Positions 25,513-33,785 of a stretch of DNA of 64,000 bases are shown in pieces. Numbering within the stretch: position 1 is the stretch's first letter; every line of letters starts with the position of its first letter. Position numbers and translations under genes: made by a program. Source of the stretch: JBCCOW01 sp039025855 (lineage in GTDB: Bacteria; Planctomycetota; Phycisphaerae; Phycisphaerales; Phycisphaeraceae). The notes under the pieces are model-generated. The model was given only the letters and a program-made list of their open reading frames with translations, ran no database searches and had not been told where the DNA came from. The stretch spans positions 1 to 64,000 of the forward strand of contig JBCCNL010000014.1 in NCBI GenBank assembly GCA_039025855.1, written 5' to 3'.

Positions 25513-25566
25513 AAGCCCTTCGCCTCGTGCCAGAGCTTGCAACTACCAACACGAAACGAAGGACTT
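25513..25566 (+). promoter_or_regulatory. Leader hairpin that could hide the ribosome-binding site of the early operon
   Basis: AAGCCCTTCG (25513-25522) can pair with CGAAGGACTT (25557-25566), nine of ten bases. That would occupy the GAAGGA Shine-Dalgarno of the 25570 gene. A competing stem GCACGA/TCGTGC (25505-25510, 25525-25530) shares part of the same sequence. Confidence 0.4.
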
Positions 25567-25569
25567 GAG

Positions 25570-26199
25570 ATGAATGATACCCGTACCGCCGAGCGGTCCG
25601 CCGCTTCTCCACACCCCCACTCACACCCCCAGGGCACGGATGCCCCGCCGTTGAACCGAACACCCACGCCCATCTACGCCTACCCCGAGCTTCGCGGCGA
25701 AGATAACCACGACTGCCGAGGCGTCGGTGATATGGATCGCCGCTACGGCGTGCCGGTCGCGCTGGGCAGCATCGTCCAGGCCGCCGAGCTCGATGTCTGC
25801 CGCGTCGTCGGCGGGAACGAAGAGCTGGCCATCCTGCTCACGAAGGACGGCAAGTACTACGCCGAGTTCTGGGGTGCCCTCTGGGTCCAGGCCAGCGGCC
25901 CCGGCTTCGCCCCCACCGCCAAGCTCTACGCCGACACGCCACCCACCGAAGCCCAGCAGCCTGACCTCGGCTCACCCGCCCCGGCGAAGTCGATCGCCCT
26001 GCGTCTCTTCGAGCTGGTCGATGGCCTCGCCGCCACGGCCCGCGACATCGAAGACCAGCTCGACGCGATCGCCGAAGACGACCGCACCCTCGCCGACGCC
26101 TCCACCGACTTCGCCAACCACATGCTCAAGGCCCTGGAGCAGCTCGGCCAGCAGGCCACGCAGCGCGTCATGTCCCAACCGGAAGGCGGTGCCGAATGA
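25570..26199 (+). CDS. First early-operon protein of the element, unidentified
   Basis: The ATG at 25570 follows GAAGGA by 6 nt. The 209-residue protein has a disordered N-terminus (Pro/His/Thr-rich, 1-35) and a compact middle (VPVALGSIVQAAELDVCRVV, YYAEFWGALWVQ). Its C-terminus is a predicted helical or coiled-coil region (LFELVDGLAATARDIEDQLD). Its stop overlaps the transposase start (ATGA), so it is translationally coupled to MuA. In Mu the equivalent place holds the Ner regulator, but no HTH was recognised here. Confidence 0.75.
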   Translation: MNDTRTAERSAASPHPHSHPQGTDAPPLNRTPTPIYAYPELRGEDNHDCRGVGDMDRRYGVPVALGSIVQAAELDVCRVVGGNEELAILLTKDGKYYAEFWGALWVQASGPGFAPTAKLYADTPPTEAQQPDLGSPAPAKSIALRLFELVDGLAATARDIEDQLDAIAEDDRTLADASTDFANHMLKALEQLGQQATQRVMSQPEGGAE

Positions 26200-28400
26200 C
26201 CGCCGCCCTCAAACTCGCCGATACCCCGCCGGCCGAATCACCGGAAGAGCCCTTCGACCCGAAGAGAGAGATATGGTCTGATCAAGCGGCCGACCGCCTC
26301 GGCGTTCACCCCAACTCCATGAGCCGCCGCTGCCGACAGTGGGAGCGTCAGGGCCTGGCCCGCAAGGCGATCCACGCCCAGAGCCGTCGCCAGCGTTGGG
26401 CCATCGCCCGCCGCGCCGATGCCAAGCTCGCCGCGTTCGACCTCGACGCCGAAGTGCCCGAGGAACTGAACTACTGCACCCGCAAGCAGCAGCGGCATGC
26501 CAAGATGCGGGCGGCATGCGTGAAGGAGTTCCGCCTCTACCGTCGAGACGCGCGGGGCACCCAGAAGCAATGGTGGCCGGTGCTGCAGCGCAAGCTCATG
26601 GCGTCATACCCCGACCTGGGGAAGATCACGCTGCGCAGCCTCCGCCGCCGGGATAAGGATTATCAGAGCCGCAGCGACATCACCAAACTGGTCGATGGCC
26701 GGGGTCGATCGCGTGACGGCCAGGAAGATCCTAGGGCTTGGGACTTCTTCCGCGAGCAGTTCCTGGATGCCAGGGAGCCGTCGAAGCATTCGTGCTGGGA
26801 GCGCACCCAGGACGAGGCGAAGCGGCAGGGCTGGGTGTGGTGCAGCTACGACGCCTGCCGGAAGAAGATCGACGACATCATCCCCCCCGAACTTCAGGCC
26901 CAGGTCCGCACGCCCGAAGTCTATCGCAACGCCTTCCGCGGCTTCCTTGAGCAAGACCCCGAGGCGTACGAAGCGGGCGAGCGATGGGATGGCGACCACT
27001 CACAGCTCGACTTCTTTACCTGGCATGAGGGTCTGGGCAAGGCGATCCGCCCCTGGTTGACGCTATGGCTCGACTGGCGTTCCCGCCGGGTGGTGGGTTG
27101 GTGCCTCGGGCCGAGCCCGAACAGCACCACGATCCTCGCCGCCTTCAAGATGGGCATGCTGGACGACGCCAACCTCGGCGGCCCGGATGTCGTCTGGATC
27201 GACAACGGGAAGGACTACGACAGCTACGCCTTGCAGGGCGAGACGAAGGCCCAGCGTCGAGCCCGGCAGACCCAGACCCAGCGGCAGGCCGAGGATCAGG
27301 AGCGCAGGCGATTCAAGGCCGACGCCCCCAATGGGCTCAAGCCCGACACCGCGGACCGGGGGTGGGGGATGTTTGAAGCGGTTGGCGTTGAGACACATTT
27401 CACCGAACCCTATTCACCGACATCCAAGGGCCGCGTCGAGCGATTCTTCGGCACGCTGCACGATCAGTTCGACCGGTCCATGCCGGGCTACTGCGGGAAG
27501 GACTCCAACAGCAAGCCCGAAGAGCTGGACGCGCTGCTGAAGACGCCGTGGAAGCTGCCATCGTTCGATCATGTGAAGGCCAGGCTGAGCGATTACATCG
27601 AGGGCTACAACGCCAAGATCAGCATGAACCGTAAGGGGGCGATCGGCATGTCGCCGGATGAGTCGATGGCCCAGAGCCCGCGGCCCATGAAGGTCTATGA
27701 CGAGCGGGAACTGGAGGTCGGGCTGTCGATGTGGCACAAGCCGGTCCCCGTGGGCCGCAACGGCATCACGATCTACCCGACCAGCAAGGGTCAGCAGTAC
27801 GGCCGGTTCGACCCGTTCCTCGCCGCCCTGAAGACCCGCCCCGGCCAGAAGAGCAAGCGGGTCATGGTGAGCTACGACCCGAACGACCTAGTGTGGTCGC
27901 TGGAGGGCAAGCTGCTAGGCGTGGCCCTGCACAACCAGCACGGCTACCGCGGCGAACGCTTCTCCCGCGAGGACCTCGCCCAGGCCCAGAAGGAACGCCG
28001 GCAGTACGAGAAGGCGGCCAAGGCCTACCGATCCGGCAGCCGGCACGAATACCTCACCGACGCCGAGGTCGCCGCCGAGAAGAACGCCGAGCGGCAGTAT
28101 TCAACGCGGGATGACCGGCCGTTGAAGCTGGCCCAAACCCCGCTTCAAGTCCCGGATGATCCGCCGCCGATCCCCGACCCGCCGGAGGGCTTCGAGGACG
28201 ACGAGAGCATTCTGGACGTGTTGAGCAAGCTGCCCGACGAAGAAGGCGATGACCAGGACGACGAGTGCGACTTCCGATTGGGCGATGGGTTCGGCGATGG
28301 CCTCGACCAGCTCGACCTCCGGGCAGTCTTCAAGAAGTCGCAGCAGCGGCATGACGACTCGGCAGAGTTGCTCGGTGGCTTGGAAGGGGGTGTCGCGTGA
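26196..28400 (+). CDS. Mu-type DDE transposase (MuA homologue)
   Basis: This 734-residue protein catalyses strand transfer of the element ends. The N-terminus has a winged-helix DNA-binding domain (WSDQAADRLGVHPNSMSRRC). The RNase-H catalytic core has Asp267 (WDGDHSQLDFF), Asp336 (VVWIDNGKDY) and Glu415 (SKGRVERFFGT), the expected DDE triad. A beta-barrel MuA C-terminal domain follows (VPVGRNGITIYPTSKGQQYG). The acidic C-terminal tail (FEDDESILDVLSKLPDEE) may contact MuB. The reading frame is intact, consistent with the clean ends and target duplication. Confidence 0.93.
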   Translation: MTAALKLADTPPAESPEEPFDPKREIWSDQAADRLGVHPNSMSRRCRQWERQGLARKAIHAQSRRQRWAIARRADAKLAAFDLDAEVPEELNYCTRKQQRHAKMRAACVKEFRLYRRDARGTQKQWWPVLQRKLMASYPDLGKITLRSLRRRDKDYQSRSDITKLVDGRGRSRDGQEDPRAWDFFREQFLDAREPSKHSCWERTQDEAKRQGWVWCSYDACRKKIDDIIPPELQAQVRTPEVYRNAFRGFLEQDPEAYEAGERWDGDHSQLDFFTWHEGLGKAIRPWLTLWLDWRSRRVVGWCLGPSPNSTTILAAFKMGMLDDANLGGPDVVWIDNGKDYDSYALQGETKAQRRARQTQTQRQAEDQERRRFKADAPNGLKPDTADRGWGMFEAVGVETHFTEPYSPTSKGRVERFFGTLHDQFDRSMPGYCGKDSNSKPEELDALLKTPWKLPSFDHVKARLSDYIEGYNAKISMNRKGAIGMSPDESMAQSPRPMKVYDERELEVGLSMWHKPVPVGRNGITIYPTSKGQQYGRFDPFLAALKTRPGQKSKRVMVSYDPNDLVWSLEGKLLGVALHNQHGYRGERFSREDLAQAQKERRQYEKAAKAYRSGSRHEYLTDAEVAAEKNAERQYSTRDDRPLKLAQTPLQVPDDPPPIPDPPEGFEDDESILDVLSKLPDEEGDDQDDECDFRLGDGFGDGLDQLDLRAVFKKSQQRHDDSAELLGGLEGGVA

Positions 28401-29524
28401 GCACTACCGAAATCCTCGACAACCTGCAGGACAACGCCCGACGTCTGAAGCTCGGGCTGAAGCTGCCCGACGCCGACCCGATCCCATGGCCGATAATTGA
28501 GCAGGTACAGCGCAACCTCGCCGAGTTCCTTGACCAGCCGGGCGTCACCATGGTCGCTATCTCTCGCGCCAGCGGCCTCGAAGGCCAGCGCCCGATCGGT
28601 CGGTGGACGCTGCGCAGCTTCCTCAAATACACCTGCCGGGAAGACCACCCGACCGGCACGCTCGATCGCGTGGTCCGCCGAATCAATGGGTTTATGGAAC
28701 TCATGGCCCAGCGTGAATCCCGACGCCTGCCCGAGGGTTTCGTGGAGACGAAGGTCGCCGAGCGCATGCTGCTCATCATCGAGAAGTCCACGCAGCTCTG
28801 CTCGATGGCCGTCATCGTCGGCGACTCCGGCCGCGGGAAGAGCCTCACCGTGGAAGCGGCGAAGGGCATCTACCCCGGCACGATCGCACTGCGCATCTCG
28901 CAGAGCTGCCGGACGCCCCAGGGCTTTACTCACGCCCTCGCGTCCGCCCTCGGCTTCGGCTGGAGCGGATCGAGCCGGGAGGCCCACTACCGCGTCGTCC
29001 GAGCTTTGGCAGGCACCGGCCGGCCCATCATCATCGACGAGGCCCACCAGCTGCGCATCGAAGCCCTTGAGTCTGTCCGCGACATCTACGACGAGACGGG
29101 CTGCCCGATCATCCTGGTCGGCACCGCCCGCATCACCGAGATGACCGACGACCAGAGCTTCTTCGCAGGCCAGTTCGCCAGCCGGATCGCCCTGCGTTAC
29201 GACATCACCGAAGCCCTCCGGATCACGGGCCCGGACGGCCCCGGCCCGCTCCACTCGGTCGAGGAAATCCGAAGCCTCTACCACTCCAGCAAAGTCCGCC
29301 TGACCAGCGACGGCATCGACCAGCTCGCCAAGCTGGCCAACCTGCCCGGACTCGGCGGCCTCCGCCTCTGTACCCGCCTGGTCCAGGTCGCCAGCGCCGC
29401 CGCTGGCGGCAAGCCGATCACAGCGGCTCTTATCCGCCAGGTGTTGCGGACGATGCAGGGCCACACCTACACCCGCGAACGGTTCGAGGCCGAGACGACC
29501 CGGCCCGCCGTCCGCCTCGCATAG
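28397..29524 (+). CDS. MuB-type transposition target-selection AAA ATPase
   Basis: This 375-residue protein binds target DNA and activates the transposase. The GTG start overlaps the transposase stop (GTGA). An N-terminal HTH-like domain (MVAISRASGLEGQRPIGRW, FLKYTC) is followed by an AAA+ core. Walker A is GDSGRGKS (142-149), Walker B is IIIDEAHQ (211-218), and sensor 1 is ILVGTARI. A C-terminal helical domain contains LCTRLVQVASAAAGG. The arrangement A then B is the same as in phage Mu and in IS21/Tn552-like elements. The frame is intact. Confidence 0.92.
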   Translation: MSTTEILDNLQDNARRLKLGLKLPDADPIPWPIIEQVQRNLAEFLDQPGVTMVAISRASGLEGQRPIGRWTLRSFLKYTCREDHPTGTLDRVVRRINGFMELMAQRESRRLPEGFVETKVAERMLLIIEKSTQLCSMAVIVGDSGRGKSLTVEAAKGIYPGTIALRISQSCRTPQGFTHALASALGFGWSGSSREAHYRVVRALAGTGRPIIIDEAHQLRIEALESVRDIYDETGCPIILVGTARITEMTDDQSFFAGQFASRIALRYDITEALRITGPDGPGPLHSVEEIRSLYHSSKVRLTSDGIDQLAKLANLPGLGGLRLCTRLVQVASAAAGGKPITAALIRQVLRTMQGHTYTRERFEAETTRPAVRLA

Positions 29525-29534
29525 GACCATCACT

Positions 29535-29879
29535 ATGATCCGCCGCCTCGACACCTCCACACCCGACACCGATGCTAAGCCCGCCCCGCGAGCCCCGCGT
29601 CGCCCGCTACCCGAACTGACCACGACCACCCGAGCCGGCCGCCGCCGACTGGCTCGGGCGGCGGTGGACCGGCTGGTGGTCAAAGCATTCCGCTCCAAGG
29701 TCTTTGAGCTGCCGATGGCTCGGGTGCTGGTCTTCGCCGAAGCGGTCCTCACGCCCGATTCGTCTTTACATAAACTTGCTAAGGAGTTGCCGGGCACCGC
29801 GACGCGCAACGCTCAGCGATTCGGGACTCGGGTGCGGGAGGCTGCGAACTCAGTTCTGGAGGCAAAAAACCGTTCGTAA
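29535..29879 (+). CDS. Small basic protein next to the right end
   Basis: This 114-residue protein starts 10 bp after the muB-like gene. It has a disordered Pro/Thr/Arg-rich N-terminus and a helical basic C-terminus (AVDRLVVKAFRSKVFELPMA, NAQRFGTRVREAANSVLEA). The context suggests an accessory transposition or DNA-binding protein. No family was recognised. Confidence 0.65.
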   Translation: MIRRLDTSTPDTDAKPAPRAPRRPLPELTTTTRAGRRRLARAAVDRLVVKAFRSKVFELPMARVLVFAEAVLTPDSSLHKLAKELPGTATRNAQRFGTRVREAANSVLEAKNRS

Positions 29880-29986
29880 CCCTAACAGGACTGCCCGGCG
29901 CAAGCGCCGAGCGCCGGCTTCAAATCGCCTCTCACGATTCAGGAACGCGGATTAAATTGCCATTTCGATCGGCGAAGTGCGGCGAC

Positions 29987-30136
29987 GGGGCCATTCTTCG
30001 CCGTCCCCTCTCTTCAATCTCGCCGCGCTTCGCCGCCTCTTAAAACAGCCTTCACGTCCTCTCAAGGCGGTTTTCTCAAACGATCGACGCGAATCGCCAG
30101 CTTTCGCCGTGGGGCCATTCTTCCCGTTGGTTTACA
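29987..30136. promoter_or_regulatory. Right-end transposase binding sites
   Basis: GGGGCCATTCTTC, the inverse of the left core, occurs at 30111-30123 (13 bp from the terminus at 30136) and at 29987-29999. The terminus reads TACA. Between 29880 and 29986, and between the two sites, no gene is seen; TTCGCCG motifs recur and could be weaker sites. Confidence 0.75.
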
Positions 30137-30198
30137 TTTGTGCCCTTCGTGGTTCAATCCCCGCAGCCTCCGTGTCCTCCGTGACTCCGTGGTAAAAC
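30137..30198. repeat. Right copy of TTTGT and right part of the split intergenic repeat
   Basis: TTTGT (30137-30141) is the second target duplication. CCTTCGTGGTT (30144-30154) and CCTCCGTGTCCTCCGTGACT (30167-30186) with CCGTGGT are the modules seen in reverse at 5321-5434. The repeat ends in GGTAAAAC, which may form the -10 box of kdsA. Confidence 0.75.
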
Positions 30199-30205
30199 CC
30201 CACCC

Positions 30206-31018
30206 ATGCAAACCCAAGTCGCCAACCTCACCCTCGGCCCGGACCAACCCCTCACCATCATCGCCGGCCCCTGCGTCGCCGAGTCCAAAGAACTCTGCAT
30301 CGACATCGGCTCCGCCGTCCGCGACGCCTGCCACGACCTCGGCTTCCAGTTCATCTTCAAAGCCTCCTACGACAAAGCCAACCGCTCCTCCGTCCACTCC
30401 GCCCGCGGGCCCGGTCTCTCCCAAGGCCTCGCCCTCATCGCCGACGTCGGCCAAGCCCTTGGCGCCCCCACCACCACCGACATCCACCTCCCCGAACACG
30501 CCGACCCCACAGCCTCCCGCATCGACCTCCTCCAGATCCCCGCCTTCCTATCCCGCCAAACCGACCTCCTCCTCGCCGCCGCCGCCACCGGCAAGCCCGT
30601 CAACGTCAAGAAAGGCCAGTTCCTCTCTCCCCAGGAAATGACCAACGTCGTCACCAAGCTCACCGAAGCCAACGCCGCCGGCATCATGCTCACCGAACGC
30701 GGCACCTTCTTCGGCTACAACCGACTCGTCAACGACTTCACCGGCCTCGGCGACCTCCTCGCCCTCGACTACCCCGTCTGCTTCGACGTCACTCACTCCA
30801 CCCAACAGCCCGGCGGCCAAGGCTCCTCCTCCGGCGGCCGACCCGACCGCGCCCCCCTGCTCGCCAAAGCCGCCGTCGCCGCCGGCGTCCACGCCCTCTT
30901 CATCGAAACCCATCCCGACCCCCCAAACGCCCTCTCCGACGGCGCCACCATGCTCCCCCTCCACGCCACCCTCGAACTCCTCCCCACCCTCGCCAAGCTC
31001 CACGCCGCACTCCAATAA
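30206..31018 (+). CDS. kdsA: 2-dehydro-3-deoxyphosphooctonate aldolase (KDO-8-phosphate synthase)
   Basis: KdsA condenses phosphoenolpyruvate and arabinose 5-phosphate to KDO-8-phosphate for the LPS inner core. The 270-residue protein shows IIAGPCVAES, FKASYDKANRSS, TTDIHLPEHA, IPAFLSRQTDLLLAAA, VNVKKGQFLSP and CFDVTHSTQQPGG, all typical. The N-terminal cysteine in AGPCV is the metal-type marker position. No Shine-Dalgarno is visible, and TAAAAC ends 7 nt before the ATG, so the mRNA may be leaderless. It is followed by the palindromic terminator at 31034-31051. Confidence 0.96.
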   Translation: MQTQVANLTLGPDQPLTIIAGPCVAESKELCIDIGSAVRDACHDLGFQFIFKASYDKANRSSVHSARGPGLSQGLALIADVGQALGAPTTTDIHLPEHADPTASRIDLLQIPAFLSRQTDLLLAAAATGKPVNVKKGQFLSPQEMTNVVTKLTEANAAGIMLTERGTFFGYNRLVNDFTGLGDLLALDYPVCFDVTHSTQQPGGQGSSSGGRPDRAPLLAKAAVAAGVHALFIETHPDPPNALSDGATMLPLHATLELLPTLAKLHAALQ

Positions 31019-31033
31019 CCCACCCCGTTTAGC

Positions 31034-31051
31034 GGCGGGTTTTAACCCGCC
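31034..31051. terminator. GGCGGGTT palindrome after kdsA
   Basis: GGCGGGTT-TT-AACCCGCC is a perfect 8-bp stem with a 2-nt centre, 15 bp past the kdsA stop. It may be a terminator or a REP-like palindrome. Confidence 0.55.
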
Positions 31052-31154
31052 TTCCCGCGAACCCCAACCCCCTCCCCCGCGTCCAACCCGGTAGCGCGAT
31101 CCGTCCGATCACACCCCTATGATGCACTAAGCCAAAACGCACCCAAACCCCGCC

Positions 31155-33731
31155 ATGACCGCCGTCCAACGCACCCTCCATTCCGCACGCCGACGACTCG
31201 TCCTCGCCCGCTTCCTCCGCGTCCTGGGCTGGGCCCTGCTCACCGCCGCCGCCGTCACCCTCGCCGGCTTCCTCGCCAACGATTTCCTCGGCACCCACTT
31301 CCCCCTCTGGACCCTCGCTATCCCCGCCGGCAGCGCACTCCTCACCGCAGCCCTCATCGCCTTCACCACCGCCCCCTCCACCGCCCAGACCGCCGTCCTC
31401 CTCGACGACCGCCTCCAGCTCAAAGACGCCCTCGCCACCCACCTCTACGCCCAATCCCTCCCCGACTCCGAGCTGACCCAACAGGTCCAGGCCGACGCCG
31501 AGAAACGCGCCACCACCGCCACCCCCAAACGTGCCGCCCCCATCGCCTTCACCGCCGTCTGGTCTTACGCGCTCGTCCTCATCGCCGCCACCGCCGCCGT
31601 CGCGTTCTTCATGCCCACCCACAACCTCCTCGCCCCCTCCGCCGAGGACCTCCAGGCCCAGCAAGACGAACAGCTCACCCAGCAGACCGCCCTCGCCGCC
31701 CACGACACCGTCCGCGCCACCACCACCGCTCTGGATCAGCTTAGCCAGCTCACCAACACCCTCCCCGAAGACGCCCCCGTCAACGACCAGTCCTTCGCCG
31801 ACCTCCGCAAGGAGCTCGACAGCCTCACCCAGGAAGACCTCGAAAACCCCGATGTCCGCCGCGACGCCGCCGCCAAGCTCTCCGACCTCCAGGACCGCCT
31901 CAACACCGCCCGCGAAGAGAAGCAACAAGAGCTCGACGACCTCCGCTCCAACCTCTCCCAACTCGACCCCCAAACGCCCGGCCCCGCAGACGACTTCGCC
32001 AACGCCCTCCGCCGCGGCGACTTCGACGCCGCCGCCCAGCACATCCAGGACCTCCAGGAACAGATCGACAACGACGAGCTCACCGACGAACAGCGCGACG
32101 CAGCCCAGCAACAACTCCAGAACATCGCCAACCAGCTCCGAAACGCCCGCAACCAACCCCCACCCACAAACGTAACCCCTCCCGGCACCAACACCCCACC
32201 CAATACCCCCGACAACAACACCCCCAACGCATCCGACGCACCGCCCGACACCGCCACCGCAGACCAACCCCCCGCCGATCCTCCGTCTCAGCCCACCGAC
32301 CGCCTCGCCGACCAGCTCGAACGCATGAGCGAGGCCCTCCGCGATCGCCCCCAGGACACCCCGCCCCCAAACCCCGACACCCCCAGCCAAAACAACCCAG
32401 CCGACCCCGCCGAACCGGACCCCCAAGAAGACAACCCCGCCGAAGAGCAAGCCGACGATCAAGGCAACGAACCCGCCAACGAACCCAACCCCGACGCCGG
32501 CCAAGACACCACCCCAGACCCCGGCAGCCAAGAGCCCGGTAACCAAGAACCCGGCAACCAAGAACCCGGCGACCAATCCGGCGATCAGCCCGCCAACCAA
32601 CCTTCCGACCAAAACCCCGGCGACAACCCCGACCCCAACGCCGAGCAGACCTCCGACCAACCCGGTGACCAGCCCAGCCCGCAACCCGGACAACAGCCCG
32701 GCCAACAACCCGACCCCAACGCCGAGCCCGGCAACGAACCCAATCCACAACCCAACGAACAGTCCAGAGACGAGCCCGGTGAACCGTCCGGAGAACAACC
32801 CAGACAACAGCCCGGCGACCCCACCAACGACCAACCCGGCCAACAACCAACCGATCAACCCGGCGACACCCCCCAAAACCAACCCGCCGACCCCACCCAA
32901 CCCCAGCCCGGCAACCCGCAAGGCTCCAACACCGAGGGTCAACCGCAAGACGCCCCCAGCAGCACGCCCCAAGACCCCACCGCCGCCCCAGAGCAACAAC
33001 CCACAGACCAACCCGGCAATGACCCCGGCCAACAACCAGGCCAGCAGCCGGGCGAACAACCCGGACAACAGCCCAGCGACCAGCCCGGTGAACAACCGGG
33101 CCAACAGCCCAGCGAACAACCCGGTCAGCAACCCGGCGACCAGCCAGGCCAGTCCCCCGGCGGCCAACCCGGTGATACCCCCGGCAACGCCCCCGGCCAA
33201 AACGCCGCCGACCAGCTCCGCGAACTCGCCGAACAACAACGCACCGCCGACCAGCTCCAGGACGCCGCCGACCAGGCCGGCGACGCCGCCCAACAACTCG
33301 AACAAGGCCCCGCCAACCCCCAGCCCCAACCGACCCAACCACCCCAACAATCCCAGCCCACCCCCAATAACCCCAACACCCCACCGCAGCCCGACGGCGG
33401 CGCCGGCGGCAACCTCGCCGGCTCCGGCGACGGCGGCAACCCCCTCGGCAACGCCCGCGACCCGTGGACCTTCCAGACCCGAGACGTCGATTCCACCGGC
33501 GAAGCCGACGGCCGCGTCCTCCAACGCTGGCTCGAACGCGGCGATGGCCTCAAGAACACCGACAACCGCAGCTACAACCAGCAGATCCAACAGGCCCGCG
33601 ACGCCGCCGAACGCGCCGTCACCGACGACCGCGTCCCCCGCCGATACCACCAAGGCATCCGCGAGTACTTCGAGACCATCCCCGACCAACTCCCAACGAC
33701 CCCAGCCCCTCCCGATCAGCCCGCCAACTAA
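31155..33731 (+). CDS. Large membrane protein with a giant Pro/Gln/Asn/Asp-rich disordered domain
   Basis: The 858-residue protein has two N-terminal membrane helices (about 24-45 and 52-70) and a third at about 132-152. A coiled-coil domain (about 160-340; LRKELDSLTQEDLENPD, DDFANALRRGDFDAAAQHI) follows. About 430 residues of low-complexity repeats come next (units such as PGQQPGEQ, PGDQPG, NPDNNTP). A conserved C-terminal domain ends the protein (RVPRRYHQGIREYFETIP). It heads the VWA/MoxR/DUF58 gene cluster and is probably a periplasmic or envelope partner of the VWA proteins. The repeat DNA is low-complexity and may vary in length between strains. No named family was recognised. Confidence 0.85.
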   Translation: MTAVQRTLHSARRRLVLARFLRVLGWALLTAAAVTLAGFLANDFLGTHFPLWTLAIPAGSALLTAALIAFTTAPSTAQTAVLLDDRLQLKDALATHLYAQSLPDSELTQQVQADAEKRATTATPKRAAPIAFTAVWSYALVLIAATAAVAFFMPTHNLLAPSAEDLQAQQDEQLTQQTALAAHDTVRATTTALDQLSQLTNTLPEDAPVNDQSFADLRKELDSLTQEDLENPDVRRDAAAKLSDLQDRLNTAREEKQQELDDLRSNLSQLDPQTPGPADDFANALRRGDFDAAAQHIQDLQEQIDNDELTDEQRDAAQQQLQNIANQLRNARNQPPPTNVTPPGTNTPPNTPDNNTPNASDAPPDTATADQPPADPPSQPTDRLADQLERMSEALRDRPQDTPPPNPDTPSQNNPADPAEPDPQEDNPAEEQADDQGNEPANEPNPDAGQDTTPDPGSQEPGNQEPGNQEPGDQSGDQPANQPSDQNPGDNPDPNAEQTSDQPGDQPSPQPGQQPGQQPDPNAEPGNEPNPQPNEQSRDEPGEPSGEQPRQQPGDPTNDQPGQQPTDQPGDTPQNQPADPTQPQPGNPQGSNTEGQPQDAPSSTPQDPTAAPEQQPTDQPGNDPGQQPGQQPGEQPGQQPSDQPGEQPGQQPSEQPGQQPGDQPGQSPGGQPGDTPGNAPGQNAADQLRELAEQQRTADQLQDAADQAGDAAQQLEQGPANPQPQPTQPPQQSQPTPNNPNTPPQPDGGAGGNLAGSGDGGNPLGNARDPWTFQTRDVDSTGEADGRVLQRWLERGDGLKNTDNRSYNQQIQQARDAAERAVTDDRVPRRYHQGIREYFETIPDQLPTTPAPPDQPAN

Positions 33732-33785
33732 TCCCTCACCAAAACACACCCAGCGCCTAGCGCCTAACCCCTAGCGCCTCCCCTC

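Larger units (their letters stand above)
15965..30136. mobile_element. 14,172-bp Mu-like transposable element carrying an HK97-type head module
   Basis: The ends were found by matching. Left reads 5'-TGTAGAACGG and right, on the other strand, reads 5'-TGTAAACCAA. Each has the core GAAGAATGGCCCC starting 13 bp in, and TTTGT flanks both sides. It holds MuA- and MuB-type transposition genes (26196-29524), a divergent repressor (24535-25398), and a leftward head-gene operon (24510 to 18198) ending with a tape-measure gene. No tail, baseplate, lysis or modification genes are present, although Mu-type phages are usually 35-40 kb. Two structural genes carry single in-frame stops. It is either a degraded transposable prophage or a small capsid-forming mobile element. 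Confidence 0.9.

Noticed and set aside
31034..31051. Tandem palindromes as a possible CRISPR array
   Set aside because: There are no regularly spaced direct repeats with unique spacers anywhere in the window, and no cas genes.
32080..33384. Long Arg/Gly- and Val/Gly-rich frames on the minus strand of the 31155-33731 gene
   Set aside because: They mirror the repetitive GC-rich plus-strand gene, lack start signals and show no family features.
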